Of a stretch of 64,000 bases of DNA, positions 9,757-22,200 are shown piece by piece (the first letter of the stretch is position 1; each line of letters starts with the position of its first letter). The DNA is from Symbiodinium natans (lineage: Eukaryota; Sar; Dinophyceae; Suessiales; Symbiodiniaceae). The stretch covers positions 1 to 64,000 of the forward strand of contig CAJNDS010000266.1 in the NCBI GenBank assembly GCA_905221605.1, in the 5' to 3' direction. Below the pieces are notes generated by a model. It did no database searches, had not been told where the DNA came from, and worked only from the letters and a program-made list of their open reading frames with translations. The translations under genes were made by a program, and so were the position numbers.

Positions 9757-12250
9757 CACCACTAACAAAGCACATGCGAAACCTTGAAAACCCTACGCCC
9801 TAAAACCCAAAGTTCTTAAACTGGGGGAACACAGGGGGGGGAGGACCGGGTGGACCGGGGGGGGGGGGAAGATATGCTGCACCACGTAAGTGTATGCCAC
9901 CGTCAGTATCAAGGCAGTGTTGTTTGCACGCTCTGTTGCGATTGTTCTGCGTTACAACATCTTGACTATCCTTCGAGAGTCGTTGGCATCACTGGTGCAA
10001 GTATGGTTCCCAGTGTTCATATTGTCATGGTGTGGCATGAACCCGGACATGTTTCAGCAAGGCAACAGACGCTCACAAGCAAAACTAAACAATCCGAAAA
10101 CCCAAGACATGAAGCCCACCCACACCTGGAGGAGCCTGCCACCGCGCTGGTCCATGCCCTGAGGTCACTCGCGCCGGGGAGCCTGGCAGAGCGAGGCGAG
10201 TGTGCTCCTCAGCAGCTGGAGTTTGGGGTATCTTGGGATGTGCGGTAATCAAGCAGTGTTCCCACGGTGTTCCAATTCCTTTTCATAGGGTCCGGCGTTG
10301 CAGACTCCCAAGATACCCAGATGCCCGCTCCGAGGCCTCTCCAAAATGGTGATCTGCTGGTTTGTGCACACCCGACCTCCTTGTGTCTGCTGCTTAGAGA
10401 CTGGGCACTGACCAACTCGTGGGTGAAGCCTCTGAGCATCTTGGAGCCTCTTGAGAGGCCTGATGAGTTTCTGGGCCATGTGGAGGTGCGGCCGGAACAG
10501 GGCTGGACGCACGTGGCATCTCTCGTCGGCAGTGCTGAGGTTTGCCGACGGAGCGATGAGCCATGCTGGCGGGCTTGTGCCAGGAACGCTCTCAGGTCCT
10601 CAAAGCCCAACCAAGCCCTGCCACGTGCCAGCAGCACCTCCTCTGATAATTTCTGTTTTGCAGAGTGCCAGGAAGGCTTCCAATGCTGCTCCACATCTCC
10701 TCGACGCCTCCTGGCTCTTGAATATGGGGCCGCGACGTGCGGGTTCGCGGCGAGACCTGTATCAACCGAACACGCCGTCTTTTCGACTCTTGGAGAAGCG
10801 CTAAGCCCTGTCTCAACCCGTCGAATCCCATAGGCTCCAAAGAATCCTGGAAGGGCCTCCTGCCGTTAACCCCATGAAGCCACGATGTGCCAACCGAGGC
10901 TCCTCTACGGCGCCCCTGGTGGCACGGCCCAGAAGGACTTCCTGCACCTGGCGAGGTGGGGGAAGCGGTGGGGGAAGCCTAGTGGAAGCCTGTTTTTGTT
11001 CTTCACCGCCCGGCAAAGTGGGGTTGGCAGGCGGGTTTCTTTGGTCCAGTAATGCTTGGGCTGCTTGGGCTGCTTGGGCTGCTTGGGCTGCTTGGGCTGC
11101 TTGGGCTGCTTGGGCTGCTTGGGGGTTAGGGACGGATCATCTGGAGTCCTCCTCCTCTGTGTGAACATCCCCCACAGCCTCGAGCACACAGAAGTCTTCC
11201 GGCGGGGACAGAGGAATCCTCACTTGCTCAGTGGAGTGAAGTTCTGGCGTCATGACGCCTCAAAAAGACATCCACTCGATCTGCCCAATCACTGGAAAGT
11301 TCATGCCCTTGTCGTCAACCGGCCCCGCGAACCTTTTTCTTTTCTCATCTTCAAGAGGGGGATTGAGGCTTAACATCTGGAGCTTGGATGGGAGGTTGGC
11401 CTTGTGGCATAAGCCTTTGCCTGTCCCGGAAGCTGGTGCTAGGGGAGGAAGGGTTCTCCAGAATTTGGCACCGTCTTTCAGGGATCTGCTGACGGGTCCT
11501 CTGCCGCTGATGGCCCTGGCAGAGGTGGGAAGTGACTTGTCTTGCTTATCGTCTTAATTTTGAACCCTGTCTGTGTCCGAACTCGAGCAGAGGAAACCCC
11601 AAAATCCAAAATTCCTTCCTTGCCAGGGTGCCTTTCTGTCTGCCCAGCTCTTTGATCAGTTGGGCGTAAGGGTGCCCTCGGGGCCCGCCCTAGCCCTCTA
11701 CCTGGGTGACACAGGTGGGAGCCCTGGAACCTAGTTTTTATGAATTGCCTTAGGATGTGGACGCCAGTTGACCCTTTCCTCCCGGCGAGGCTACTTGCAG
11801 CAGAAGGCGGCAGAGAAACTCCCAACCATCCTCGTCACTCGTGCCCGTTTGTTCAACCAGCCGACAGGCCCGGCGTGAGCGCTGAACAGCTCAGACAGAT
11901 GGCATACCCCCAAAACATTTGCGCAGCTCGCTAGGCCTGTTCTTCCGCTGTCTGCTGATGGAGTTTGCCATAATCAACCAGCCGTTGGCAGATTCCGAGC
12001 GTGGAGCCGGCTTGTTTCTCAAGGGTGTTGTTCGCGTTCCGACTCGGCACCACCTGGCATCTCTTGCAAGGTGGACACTTCTGGTTTTCCGAGGTTCCGA
12101 GTCTGGACGAGAAGGCGAGCCTTCAGTGAGGTCTTCTGCCAACGGTGTATATCATCGCCCAACTCCACTACTGTAATCCTTGTGGAAAGGCTCGATGCGC
12201 TGACAAACACGCCGAATCCCTTCTTTGAAACCAGGGCCTTCAATCCCCAG
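9757..12250. other. Exon-poor stretch after the palindrome
   Basis: A G-run region (9830-9870) is followed by mixed sequence. Overlapping frames on both strands at 10.2-10.8 kb (188 codons +, 161 codons -) cannot be told apart, and neither shows a family motif. Near 11.3-11.5 kb a + frame reads LNIWSLDGRLALWHKPL, which could be one degenerate WD-like exon but has no clear splice sites. I annotate no gene here. Confidence 0.5.
11053..11125. repeat. 9 bp minisatellite GCTTGGGCT
   Basis: Eight tandem copies, nearly perfect, ending in GCTTGGGGG. The unit length is a multiple of three, so open frames cross it as poly-(Ala-Trp-Ala) or (Gly-Cys-Leu). These are artefacts unless a transcript shows otherwise. 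Confidence 0.9.
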
Positions 12251-12323
12251 GCAGATGAGATCCGAGAGATCGGCTCGGCTGGGGGCAGCGACAGTTGGAA
12301 GAGTTGGGAGGAGCGGCTTCTCC
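12251..12323 (+). CDS. Exon encoding charged helix, unknown gene
   Basis: The acceptor AATCCCCAG|GCAGAT is followed by 24 open codons (ADEIREIGSAGG, then SWKSWEERLL) to a GTGTAT donor. Composition and splice sites look coding. A reverse-strand frame over the same bases is also open, so the strand rests on the splice signals. The next intron begins with repeated CTTGAA/CTTTCAACC units. No family recognised. Confidence 0.5.
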
Positions 12324-12912
12324 GTGTATCCACACCCAACCTTGAAGCTTTGAACCCTTGAAACCTTCAAGCCTTTCAACCTTTCAACCCCCAAGAGCGT
12401 CCGCGAACCTGAGCTTGCACATAGGTTTCGCACAGGGCCTCAAGCGCTCTGTTGTACCAGGGACACCCCAGCGCCCACCCCCCCCCCCCCACCCACCAAA
12501 AAAGCAAATGCGATGCGAAGAAAGGGGTGGGGACCATCTCCTGGATCAACCCATCTGAGATCTGTTTTTGGGGTTTAGGGTTTCGGGTTGGGAACGAATG
12601 CCATGGCCACAGGATGCATTACAGGCGCTAGGATTTGGGGTTTGGCTTTAGGGTTTAAGATTCCATTGCATGACCAACGAGCATGCACGCGACTGCCTGG
12701 AAATTGCGGAGAACGTTTCCCGAGGTCGCTTAGACTATAGTGTCTAAGCCCCAAACTTTGCTGACACGGGAACCAGAACCTCACATGAGCTTGGTCACAT
12801 CAGCTTATGCAACGTAGGGGGAATCCTCAGAGTCCCCATGTTGCAACATGGTCCCTTAGATAAGTCCCTCACCTTTCTTTCAAGGGTTCCGAAGTAGGGG
12901 CCCCTGTTGCAG

Positions 12913-13056
12913 GTGTATAAGGGCTTCCCAAAATCAAAACCCAAGGGCCGGGCGCATTCGGGCCCGCCTAGTGGGCTCTCCCGGGCTCGGCAGGAGATGG
13001 CGCGTTGCGCGGCCGCCTTCTTCATCCCGTCGGAGCCGAGACGATACCTCCTGAGT
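12913..13056 (+). CDS. Basic, Pro/Gly-rich exon, unknown gene
   Basis: A pyrimidine-rich stretch and CCCCTGTTGCAG precede a frame beginning VYKGFPKSKPKGRAHSGPP, followed by LSRARQEMARCAAAFFIP. It could end at a GA donor (near 13020) or run to about 13056. It may join the exons from 15 kb, but no phase check is possible across the gap. Confidence 0.42.
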
Positions 13057-13143
13057 TGCTGTTTCCTGGGATCGTGTTCTGGGGGAAGTTTGGTGTTTGC
13101 TGATGGAAACGGCTGTACGTCAAGAGCCAAGCGAGCTTATTGA

Positions 13144-14990
13144 TGCTCTCAGTTTTTTTCTGTGTGTTCTCCGGCCTGCAGGAAGGTCATGGTGAGCGAG
13201 GGTGTACGGGTTGGGATTTTGTTAAATTTAAGCCCACCGTAAACATCCCCATATCCTAGACCCGAACCAGAACCAGCATCTCCAGTACCCTAAAGCCGAA
13301 AAAACCACCACTCGGATGCTTGGGACTGGGGCTTCACAGGACATACATCAGCGGACGTTTATCGAGCTCTACCGCATGAATGTGCATCACCCAGGCTGTG
13401 GTTTACAGCAGGCATGATGGGAGGCTATGGGAGGCCTCAGTATGCCATTCTATGCCCTCCTGAGACCCGAGGCCGCTCGAAGGCCCCTCTTGACTCAACA
13501 GAATCTCGCACAGAAGGGTCCCAAGGGTTCGGGGCTTCAGTCTTTACAAGGGGCTCGGAGAGGAGGCCTGTGAGCTTTAAAGCCCGCTGTTTCAGGTGCC
13601 CACATTCATGCCGGCGGTAGAGTGGCTTATCAGACTGCCACTTGCTGCCCCCTTCGGTGCAACCTCCTGTGTTTGAAGTGGGGTTGCTTTCAAACCAGGT
13701 GTCGACATGAGGGCCTTTTGACACAGCTGAATCAGCCGCTTCATTGCCTGTTCCATGCACCCATTCGTCCTTCATGTTTTGTTTTTGTGCTGGCATGTAC
13801 ATGTTTGCCAATTTGCATGGCACAGTGCAGGGGTTGATTGAATGGCCTGTCATGTGCGCAGTCCGGTTGTCCTTTGCTCCTTCACTTGCTACTTGGACGT
13901 TCTGGTTGTTTGATTGTCTTGCTCTTTGCGGCTTTTCTACTGCGTCTCTTCCGCTGCAAAGGTTTTCAGGTTGCAGATCAGCCCTGACTTTGGTGAATGG
14001 TTTGGTGGTGTTGGCGTTGTGAGGGGCCGTATACGTTCGCTGTGGCAGGTTCCTTCAGCTACACTGGTGCCCTGCCGGAGGCTTGCCACCCATGGGCGCA
14101 TGGCAAAAGCCTAGAGTGACTAGTTTTAGTCATGTGGAGGGCTGCAGGGCGCCAGCCATTCAGGTAGGCAAGTTTCCGTGTGTCTCTGATGCAAGTCAAG
14201 TCCAAGCGCAGTATGGCCCTGCGACAATGTCGCGGGACGATTTCTGGGTTTGGCCTTTCCGAGCAGGCCTACGAGAACGGCTTTTGGGTCTTTTCAGGGC
14301 CTTGTGGGGCTTGTAAAGGCCAGAAAGCAGGGCCTTTACGGGGCTTGAGAGCGTTGTATTTAGGAGATGATTTCAGGGGTTTCGAGCCAGTTTGCATTCC
14401 TCGCCGAATCGCGAAGCCCCGCCATGAGACTGCTTTCGGCAACTTCAACTTTTTCGACGGTTGTAGGCTAAGCTTTCCGGCTATTAAAACAAGGGCGGGC
14501 CCCTCCCAACCCCTCCGAACCCATTTGTTGTGTCTATTTAAATGTGCGTATACTGAAAATAGTCACCGTGAACTTTAAGTAGACTCTACAGACAAATCCC
14601 TAAGCACCCTGACACACCCCGTCGGAGCCGTAAAAATCGCCCTAAGCTTGCATAGCCTGAGCCACTCAAACTGCTGAGTTTGGCGCGCAGGTGCCCGCAA
14701 GTTCGAGCCCCAGCTGATTTCTGGTTCAAGGCTTCAGGGTCTTGGAAATTTGGTTAGGGTGCAGTTACGGGGTCTGAGTTTTCAGGGGTCAAGGGCCAGG
14801 TTCCAGGCTAAATGAAGGCCACTGTCGAAGTCGGCCAGGCATACCTAGCCATGGGCTCGAAGGTTTGCCCTTAAAGCCTTGTAAGGAAAAGTCAGAACTC
14901 CAAACAAAACCCCACACCCAGCCAACATCTAAAGCCTGAACCCACCGACCTGAGACAAAACTCCTTAGAGCTCTCACAAGCCCCGAACCC
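13144..14990. other. No supportable gene
   Basis: Open frames on both strands (up to 138 codons minus at 13437-13853, 132 codons plus at 14180-14578) show no motif and no convincing splice pair. The sequence between is AT/GC mixed and carries few telomere-like motifs compared with other introns. Confidence 0.45.
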
Positions 14991-14998
14991 GACCGGAG

Positions 14999-17382
14999 CA
15001 CGACGAGAGCCCGGACTTTGTCACCCCGCGCCGCCAGCGGATTCTGGCCATGGCCTTCGATGGCTGCCCCTGGGCCCTCGCTCGAGGCTTCCTTGTTTTC
15101 AGAAATGGGTTCATAGATTCTCGTAGGGTTCAGGGTTGAGGATCGCCAGGGGTTGAGCAGGGCTTGGGGGTTGATGGGTTCAGGGTCCAGACTCCCGATC
15201 CTGAGAAAAACAAACACCAAGTCCCGCTGAGAGGAGCTCCTGTCGGCGGCGCTGCTGCGCTGCGCCGCGGGCGGACGGCGCGCGCCGAGCGAGCTGCGGG
15301 CGCTTCTGGCGCCTGGGGGGGGCGAGAGGAGTTGGGGGAGCTTGGGCGAGGTTAGGGGCCGGGTCATGGGGAGCTTAGAACCACATGCCCTGCTTCCTAG
15401 CTCCCGGTTCGAGTCTGTTTCTCGTTTCCGACGTGATCAGAGCATCCAGAAGACCTCCCTAGGCCTAAGTGAGAAAGCCCGCAAGGCCTCGGACAGCGCA
15501 TCGAGGCTGCTACCGAAAGTCGCGGTGCAGTTGGCTCTGAGAGAGCCGCGCCGACCCCGGAGGGCGAAACCAACGGGGTCCTCTAGCATCGTGTTAGGAA
15601 TATTTGGACGTCTGGCAGCTATGTGGGCCCCAAGCCCAAAGCCCCAAGCAACAAATTGAAGCAATCGAGGTGCTGCGACCTCTCTTCGCTTCTGGAGGTT
15701 CCATGCTTAGGAGTGGAAAAGCTGCTTCGGACATCTTTGTTCCACCGACGCCCCTGAACCCGAATCCTGCTATTGCACGCCTATAGGGCGTAGGGTGCAG
15801 GGTTTAGAGTTGAACAATGCCCTGAACCCGACTGGGACTCAGGAAACAAGAACATTCTATGTCGTTCTTACCAGGGCCTGGATTCCCAGAGTCGAGGCGT
15901 TTTGCCCCCAGATTCGCTTGCCCCTCTCCTTTGAAGCCTAAAAATCCCACTGGCAGGTTCTTGCTACGAGCCCCCCACACCAAACACAAAGCCGCGAGAA
16001 CGTCATGTATGCAAAGCCGATATATCGGCATATATCGGCTTATATCGATACATGCTCACGGCCCTCTCCTGAAAAACCAAAGGCCAGAACTAAAACCCTG
16101 AACTTGCGAGGCTTTGGCAGGATGCGATGGAACCACAGAGGTGGCTGCGGCCCTGGGCTCTGCCGTCGCCGAGGCACCCCGTTGTGTTGCACTATGCCCA
16201 TAGCAGTGTGAGGCTGGACCAAGCCCCTAAAAGATTCCAGAGAGGGTCACCAAGAAGCCCTCCTAAACCCCTCTTTGCCCCATACATCCCCCAAGCCCTA
16301 AGCCCTGAAAGCCCGAGCCCTGAGGCCCTCTGTGCCGAAAACGACCCCGAGCCGCGGGTGCTGGAGCTGCTGAGGCTGGGCCCTCCTACACCCCTTACAC
16401 CCCTTACACCCCCTACACTTTTTGGAGGGGAGGGGTGGTCTTTACACTCAAACCCGTTTGTTTCAGGTGCTGCGTAGCTTCCTCCCTCAAAGCCTGCAAG
16501 TTGAAAGTCTGCAGTTCAAGACGGTTCTGCCAAATTGGAGAAACTGTTCTTGACTCGAACCCTAAACCTAACCCTTGACTCCTAAAGCCTGATCCCTGAA
16601 ACCTTGCAGGACCTAATGCCCCACAGTGTTGCCAGGCGCCTGGTGTCCATGGAGTGGGTGCAGGCCTTGCTCCAGATTTTCCTCCAAGCCTCAACGACTG
16701 GAATGGCAGGTTGTGTACTTCCACACTACAGAGCTGGTCCCATGCCAGCCCTTTATGCCATTCGAGAGCTACTCGTGTCGAGTAGACGCAACATTGAAGG
16801 GACCAGCAGGACAAACCACAAGCTGGAAGGCTCTAGTGAGTAGTGCTGCTATGATGAGACACAGCTCTGATCTCCTTTCTTCTTGGAGAGGTATCCGGGC
16901 TGGTCGCTGTGGCCGAGGACTTGGCTGCAGCAACAGCCAAGGAGGTGGGGCCTTGGAGGTTTGAAGTTTTGGGGCGGGTGTGGGGTTAGTTGCGGGTTTG
17001 GGGTTAGTTGCGTGTTTGGGGCTTCAAGGCTCAGGGATTGGGGGTTTAGGGTGGGGACCCAGTGTCTGTGTGATTATTTTGTTATGAGTATTTTCTTTCT
17101 CTTTCTCTCTCTCCTTTTCAATTTCTTCTGTCTTTGTTTTTCTTTCTCTCTCTCCCTCTCGCTCTCTCTCTCTTCTTGAGATGTACTTGTCTTCGGGGAC
17201 TAGGGGTTGGACACGGATTGATGAGCCGGAAAGAATCTAAACCCAGCTCGACCCGAAATCATGAAAGCAATGCCTGAAACTGTCGCTCAGAGTCAACAAT
17301 GAAGCAACAATAACACGAACTATGACAAGAACAACAATGACAAGAACAGTAGCAAGACCAAGAGCATCGACATTAACATCGA

Positions 17383-17415
<33 letters not shown>

Positions 17416-17900
17416 GTGGACACCGGGACGTGTCGTAGCGCCTCAGATGACAGGGGCTGCAATTTGATGGCCCGCGTAGAGCTGCAAGCGCAAAGGAAGG
17501 CAGCTCCCGCAGAGCAGCGGTTGAAGAAGCGCCATGCCCTGCTCCAGAAAGCATCGGATGCCCCCTGAAACAAGAGCCCCCGCAAAACTTGAAAGCCCGA
17601 AAGCGCCGAAGGACCAGCTCCCGCGCAGCCTTGCGCTGCTGGACCTGGCAGCGCAGGCGGCTCCCAGGCGCCGTTTTGGTCTCTCCATTCTCCATGATTT
17701 CGAAGGACAGTTCTTCGGTGTTTCACATGACCATCCAAAAAGCAAGGTGCCCTGAAGAGCTGTCTCTATGCGTTGTTGTTCTTGCATTGCACAGCTGTTC
17801 CCAAGCTGCATATTGCAGAAGTGGAAGCCCTCCACTCGACAATCCGCGAGCCCAGGGCCACCGAGCTTTCAAGAGCCTTGGCCCATTCCAAGCTGCTGCC
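14999..17900 (+). CDS. Helix-rich multi-exon gene, possibly alpha-solenoid
   Basis: A run of + strand exon candidates. 14999-15122 carries DESPDFVTPRRQRILAMAFD. 15232-15308 carries ELLSAALLRCAAGGRR. 15450-15562 carries SEKARKASDSASRLLPKVAV. 15662-15730 carries AIEVLRPLFASGG. 16136-16175 carries EVAAALGSAVAEA. 16327-16378 carries ENDPEPRVLELLRLG. 16467-16535 carries VLRSFLPQSLQVESL. 16610-16675 carries VARRLVSMEWVQALLQ. 16896-16946 carries LVAVAEDLAAATAKE. 17470-17559 carries VELQAQRKAAPAEQRLKKR. A possible tail at 17590-17720 carries LPRSLALLDLAAQAAPRR. Short Ala/Leu-rich helices like these suit HEAT/ARM-type or coiled-coil proteins, but no diagnostic motif is present. Several junctions need GC or GA donors, and I could not close all phases. 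There may be more than one gene. Confidence 0.5.
16017..16050. repeat. TATATCGGC short repeats
   Basis: Three near-copies of GATATATCGGC/TATATATCGGC/TTATATCGATA follow one another in the intron. The first contains the perfect palindrome CCGATATATCGG. Confidence 0.7.
17090..17177. repeat. Intronic polypyrimidine (CT)n tract
   Basis: Almost 90 bp of interrupted CT/TTTC repeat on the + strand, upstream of the 17470 exon. It is longer than an ordinary splice-site pyrimidine tract and lies about 300 bp from the next exon. Confidence 0.85.
17376..17412. repeat. (GAC)n trinucleotide repeat
   Basis: A GAC-rich run, interrupted by GGC, lies between the CT tract and the 17470 exon. Both strands are open across it, giving poly-Asp or poly-Val/Arg artefacts. 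Confidence 0.8.
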
Positions 17901-18224
17901 GACCTTGGCGTCTTGGCCGATGGAGCCCAGACTCTTCTTAGCACACCTAAACAGTCCAGACTTTTGAAGCCCTCGGCAATCTCTGAATTCCCCAAACTCT
18001 CCACAGGCTGGAGCTGCAAAGAGGCTTCAGGCTTCAGGGTTTTGGGCTGTGGGGCTTTGGGTTCAGGGGCTCGAGGCTATCACGTTTTGTCAGACAAAGG
18101 TGGACTCCCACTCGGTCGTGCGCGCGCAGTATCCGGCTTTGGCGCAGGTGGGCCGTTTTACAGCTTCAATCCTTCCTCAACTGTGCCCGTACCCTAGCCC
18201 ACAAACCCTGTCAAGGCCAATCGG

Positions 18225-19130
18225 AGAACCATCAAGTATTGAAATCCTTCTCCGAAACCTCAAAAGGAAACCCCAACATCAGGCTGCCGTGCCCCTGTTG
18301 TGTGCGACCACGCCGCGTGCGCAGCGAGCGCAGCGGGAACAGCGGCCCCGGCTGCCCCGTGCACACGAGAGCTCTGCGGACGAGGCCGCCTTTCTCAGCA
18401 GGGCAGAATCACAATATTCAGAATGTGTGCAGTTTGTGCAATACAACAACAGATATGAATCTGTGTGTATTTATTTGTATATCTATTTGTAGTTCCAAGA
18501 TGCGATCATTATTGTTAACGCTTGCGCCGCTTTGGCAGCCGGGCGGGCTGGGCCCAGTTGGGGTTCGAAGGGGGGGGTCCCAAGGGTGTCCCACAGGCCA
18601 GGCGTGCCAAAGTGGGCCACCCGAAAATTGATTCAAAGAGGGTGCCACGGAAGTCAAAGGGGGTTTCGTGATTTTTACCTTTAGGGGTGGGGGAAACGAG
18701 ACCATCTCTGGAGCCTCCGTGGCTTCTTTTAAAGGATTCGATCCGCCCTTTGGCAGCTCAGCTTCTGCTCTCACATCGCATAGGCAGATGCAGAGAAGGA
18801 GGAGCAGCTGGCGCAGGGGCCGGTGAGGCACTCAGACTCGGGAAGTCTGTTGCGGAGCCTCGTGGCATCTGCTGTTTGCAGAGGGAGATCGGCATTTTGA
18901 GGTCATCTTCGAGGCATTGGAGGACCTACTTTCAGCATCGACTTCACCAGATAGCTTGTCCCCTGGCTGCATTGACTTGCGGGAGGCTTTTTAAAACCCG
19001 GCTCGTCTCAGCCACTGCAAGATTTGACATTCTCGTGGCAAACCCAACATCGAGGCTGCCCTACGCGCTGCTGCCGACCTTTCTCCCGCCGGAGGCGGGC
19101 TTCGGTGTGCGGCACCAGGGGATGATACTG
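18225..19130 (+). CDS. Possible exons upstream of the WD40-like gene
   Basis: Three low-confidence segments. 18275-18410 reads QAAVPLLCATTPRAQRAQ and then REQRPRLPRAHESSADEA. 18881-18995 follows TTTGCAG and reads RHFEVIFEALEDLLSASTS before a stop. 19020-19110 reads ARFDILVANPTSRLPYALLP. The last resembles a strand-rich propeller blade and could be the N-terminal end of the gene that follows. Splice phases between them are not established. Confidence 0.35.
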
Positions 19131-19201
19131 GCTGGCGCTGGCGGCGTTGTCGAGGAGCGGGCTCACTGTCAAAGGCCCCCGTTGACTCACCTGTTGACCC
19201 C

Positions 19202-19246
19202 ATGAGGCCTCCTATGAGGCCTCCTCATGAGGCCTCCTCAGGCCTC
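19202..19246. repeat. ATGAGGCCTCCT tandem repeat
   Basis: Three to four imperfect copies of a 12-13 bp unit containing the AGGCCT palindrome, immediately before the 19264 exon. Confidence 0.75.
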
Positions 19247-19263
19247 CAAGCCTTGCTCCCCAG

Positions 19264-22200
19264 GAGTGGGACCTGGACGCCGGGCTGCGCCTCGATCGTC
19301 TCTTCGCCTCGGGTGGGGAGGCGACGCAAGCCATCCAGAGTTTGAGGGTACCGGGTAGACCCCCAAAGTTGGGGCAGTAAAGTCAGTAGGACCCATGGTG
19401 TTTCAGACTCGATAGCCGTCATACACCCAAGGCCCAAGGCATTTACTGCTGCATGAGTTGCTATCAAGCTCCTTCTATCTCGGACGTGCCCAACGTGCCG
19501 CGTGCACGCAGAGCTCCTAAGTGCCAAACGTTAAACCGTTAAACCCCCTTAGAACAAGGTGAGGCCAACGTACCCTAAACATCTTCGAATGCATCAACCG
19601 ATATTCGTTCTTGCCCAATAGATCTCCGGCTGCAGGAGCCGGGCCCGTTTGATGTGGTAAGCCTGATGGCTCCCGGCTTCTCTGCCACAGAGGGCGCACC
19701 TCACGAGGCCGAGAGCTTGTGAGTGCTTTGCGTTTTTCTTGCACTTTGTTGGGTTTCGGAAGTTGCGCAGGGTGCATGCCAGGTGCTGGTGGCCGGAGTG
19801 AACGGCGCTGACGCTGGGCTGGCCCTCTTCCGCCGTGCCGAAGATGCAACTTGGAATGGCAAAGCATACCTCTTCCAGAAAAGATCCCTCGTTGGCCGCC
19901 CTGTGTTGTGGTTCTGACCCGAAACCGAGCCCAGGCATCTGCGGCCGCCGCGTGGCAGGTTGAGGCACCCTGGCCGCCTCCCGCGCCGCGTCCCGGCAAC
20001 CTGTCCGGCTTAGGGAGCTTGAGGGTTTAGGACGGAGAAACTCTGACAAAACTCTAGGGATTAAAGGATCATGCCAACCGCTTTCTCCTCTGAGGCTGGC
20101 GCTCGTTGGACCGCGTGTCACGTGGCGAGTTCCTGCACTTTTCGCAGTCTCTGGTGGTGCTGGGCCAGTGCCCTGACTGCTTGGGATGTGTGTCAATCGT
20201 GCGCCTGTAGTTGCCTAAGTTCGAATTGACATGGTAATTACTAAACATGAATCTACAGGAGTACCCTCTACGTTCGGTTTCCTCCTCCAAGGATGTCTGC
20301 CTTGGGCTCGCACGAAGTCGGCCTTTACGATGCGGCACTGAGCCCACCTCGCGGTCTGTCGGCGCCGGACTCCCAGGTCTTCCCTAAGCCTTCTGATGCG
20401 AGTTTCGAGTGCTGCAGAACAGTCGGGTCAGGTGTACAGGCCACTGGGACTTCGTGGCTGACGTGTGTGCCATCTCTGCACAGGCGGAAAGGAACCCCCT
20501 CAACAAAGAGACCAGTCCCCTGACCGTCCCCGTCGTCCCCATCAAAATATCTTTTCATGACCGCCAGTCCTTTGCTTCTGCTTCACTGGATGGCTCGCTT
20601 TTGCTCCTCGGCGAGTTGTTGACACTTAAAAGCATTGAAGTGAGCCATTTCGGGTGCTGGACCGGGAAGTTCGGGCCGAGTCGAGAGATGAAATTCCTTC
20701 ATCACTTCGTTCTTTTGGGCTTATGAGGGACAGGTGACATGTTCCGATCCAGAATGTTCCATTGCAGGTTGAGCTGTGTATAGAATGGAACCCCAGTAGC
20801 CCCGACACCTCCCTCACCCCTCTGTCCTCCTCCCCCACCTCATCAGCCCCTAAACCCTCAACTCTAACCCTGCCCAATCGGACTAACCCCTCCTTTCCGA
20901 GGCTCTGGGATTTGCGGTGTGGCCTTGGACCCCAGGCAAAGGCAGGCTTCCAGGGCGCTGCCCCCCGGGCCCTGTGCCCCGGCAACCTGGGGTTTAGGTT
21001 AGGGGTTTTCAGGGGTTGAGCGTCTAAAGGGGTTTCATGGCGTTCTGCTGATTTTGGGGTGTGGGTCTTCTGGGTTATGTGTTTCCAGCAAAGGGTATTT
21101 CCACCAATTCACGGGCCCCCGGTCCGCAGTGTGCAGATCCACCCAGGTGCAGCGTGGCTGCAACAGGCGAATGTGGGCTGCTGCTTTGCGGCGGCCTGGC
21201 CGGCGAGCTCGGCGTGGGCCTCGCATTCAGGGATGGCTCGGTGGTGTTGTTTTTGGTACGTATACCGCCAGGTCTGACACAATCTGGAGACAAGGAAGAT
21301 GTTGGGTATCGAAGGCTGTAGACTCGATTTACTTGCTGTTAGAAGATTGGCTTGGAGGCCGGCTCGTTGCGCCACGTTGCTTGGATGTGCCCTGTCCCAA
21401 GCCTTTGGACCTCAAAGCCCCTCAACCTTCTCTCAGCCTCGGCATCTCAACACATCGCAAGGCCTCTTTGATGTCCGCAACCTCAACGACCCGCCCCTGG
21501 ACAGCGATTGAGGGGTTTGAAGTCGTGGTATCGGGTCTTCAGAAGACCTGCTTGCGTGTGGCGCGCGCGGCCTGCAAAGGCCTTGGTTGAGGGGAGTTCG
21601 CGAGATTCTGTGTAGTTGAGTGAGGTCTTGGAACCCCACAGCAAAATGAGAGCCCATCCTTCAAAGGCTGGCACGACCCCCTTCAGCCCGGGGCGCAGTC
21701 GCCTCCCGACTGCACAGTGCGCTCGCAGGGGTTTAGCGGCTTACTGGACATGGGTAGCTTGTGTGACACAAAAGAGTGGATGAGAAGGAGCTGGTATCTG
21801 AGGTGCGACTGCAGCTTTGGCCAGCCTCAGATCAAGTCGTGGCGGCTGTGGACGCTCAGCAAAAACGGTGCACTCAAGCTGTTGCATCACGTTGATGACA
21901 AGTCAGTACTGAGGTCAAGTAGGGAAGAGGTGACGGAACACTCCTTTATGCACAGTTCCTGTATTCAACCACGGCAAGCTGCTGGCAAGCTGCTGGCCCC
22001 AGCTCCTCTGACAAGGCCTCTGCTGAAGAAGGCCTCTGTGCACTGACAGCGGCTCGGCAGCACCATACTATGGGCGGCTCCACTTTGTGCTCAGCCACAA
22101 TGTACACTTCCAGTGAAAGCCAAAGCTTCTGGAACCACCCAAAGTATTGGCAACCACAGCATGTCCAAGTTTATCCAGCTTGAGAATTGTGTTCCGCCTC

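Noticed and set aside
10209..10833. Overlapping 188-cod (+) and 161-cod (-) frames
   Set aside because: Neither has splice signals, a motif or a clear codon bias, so no call was made.
19594..20196. 200-residue minus frame with CALCGREAGSH, possible zinc finger
   Set aside because: The + strand over the same bases has spliceable exons in phase with neighbours. A single CxxC plus His is not enough for a finger.
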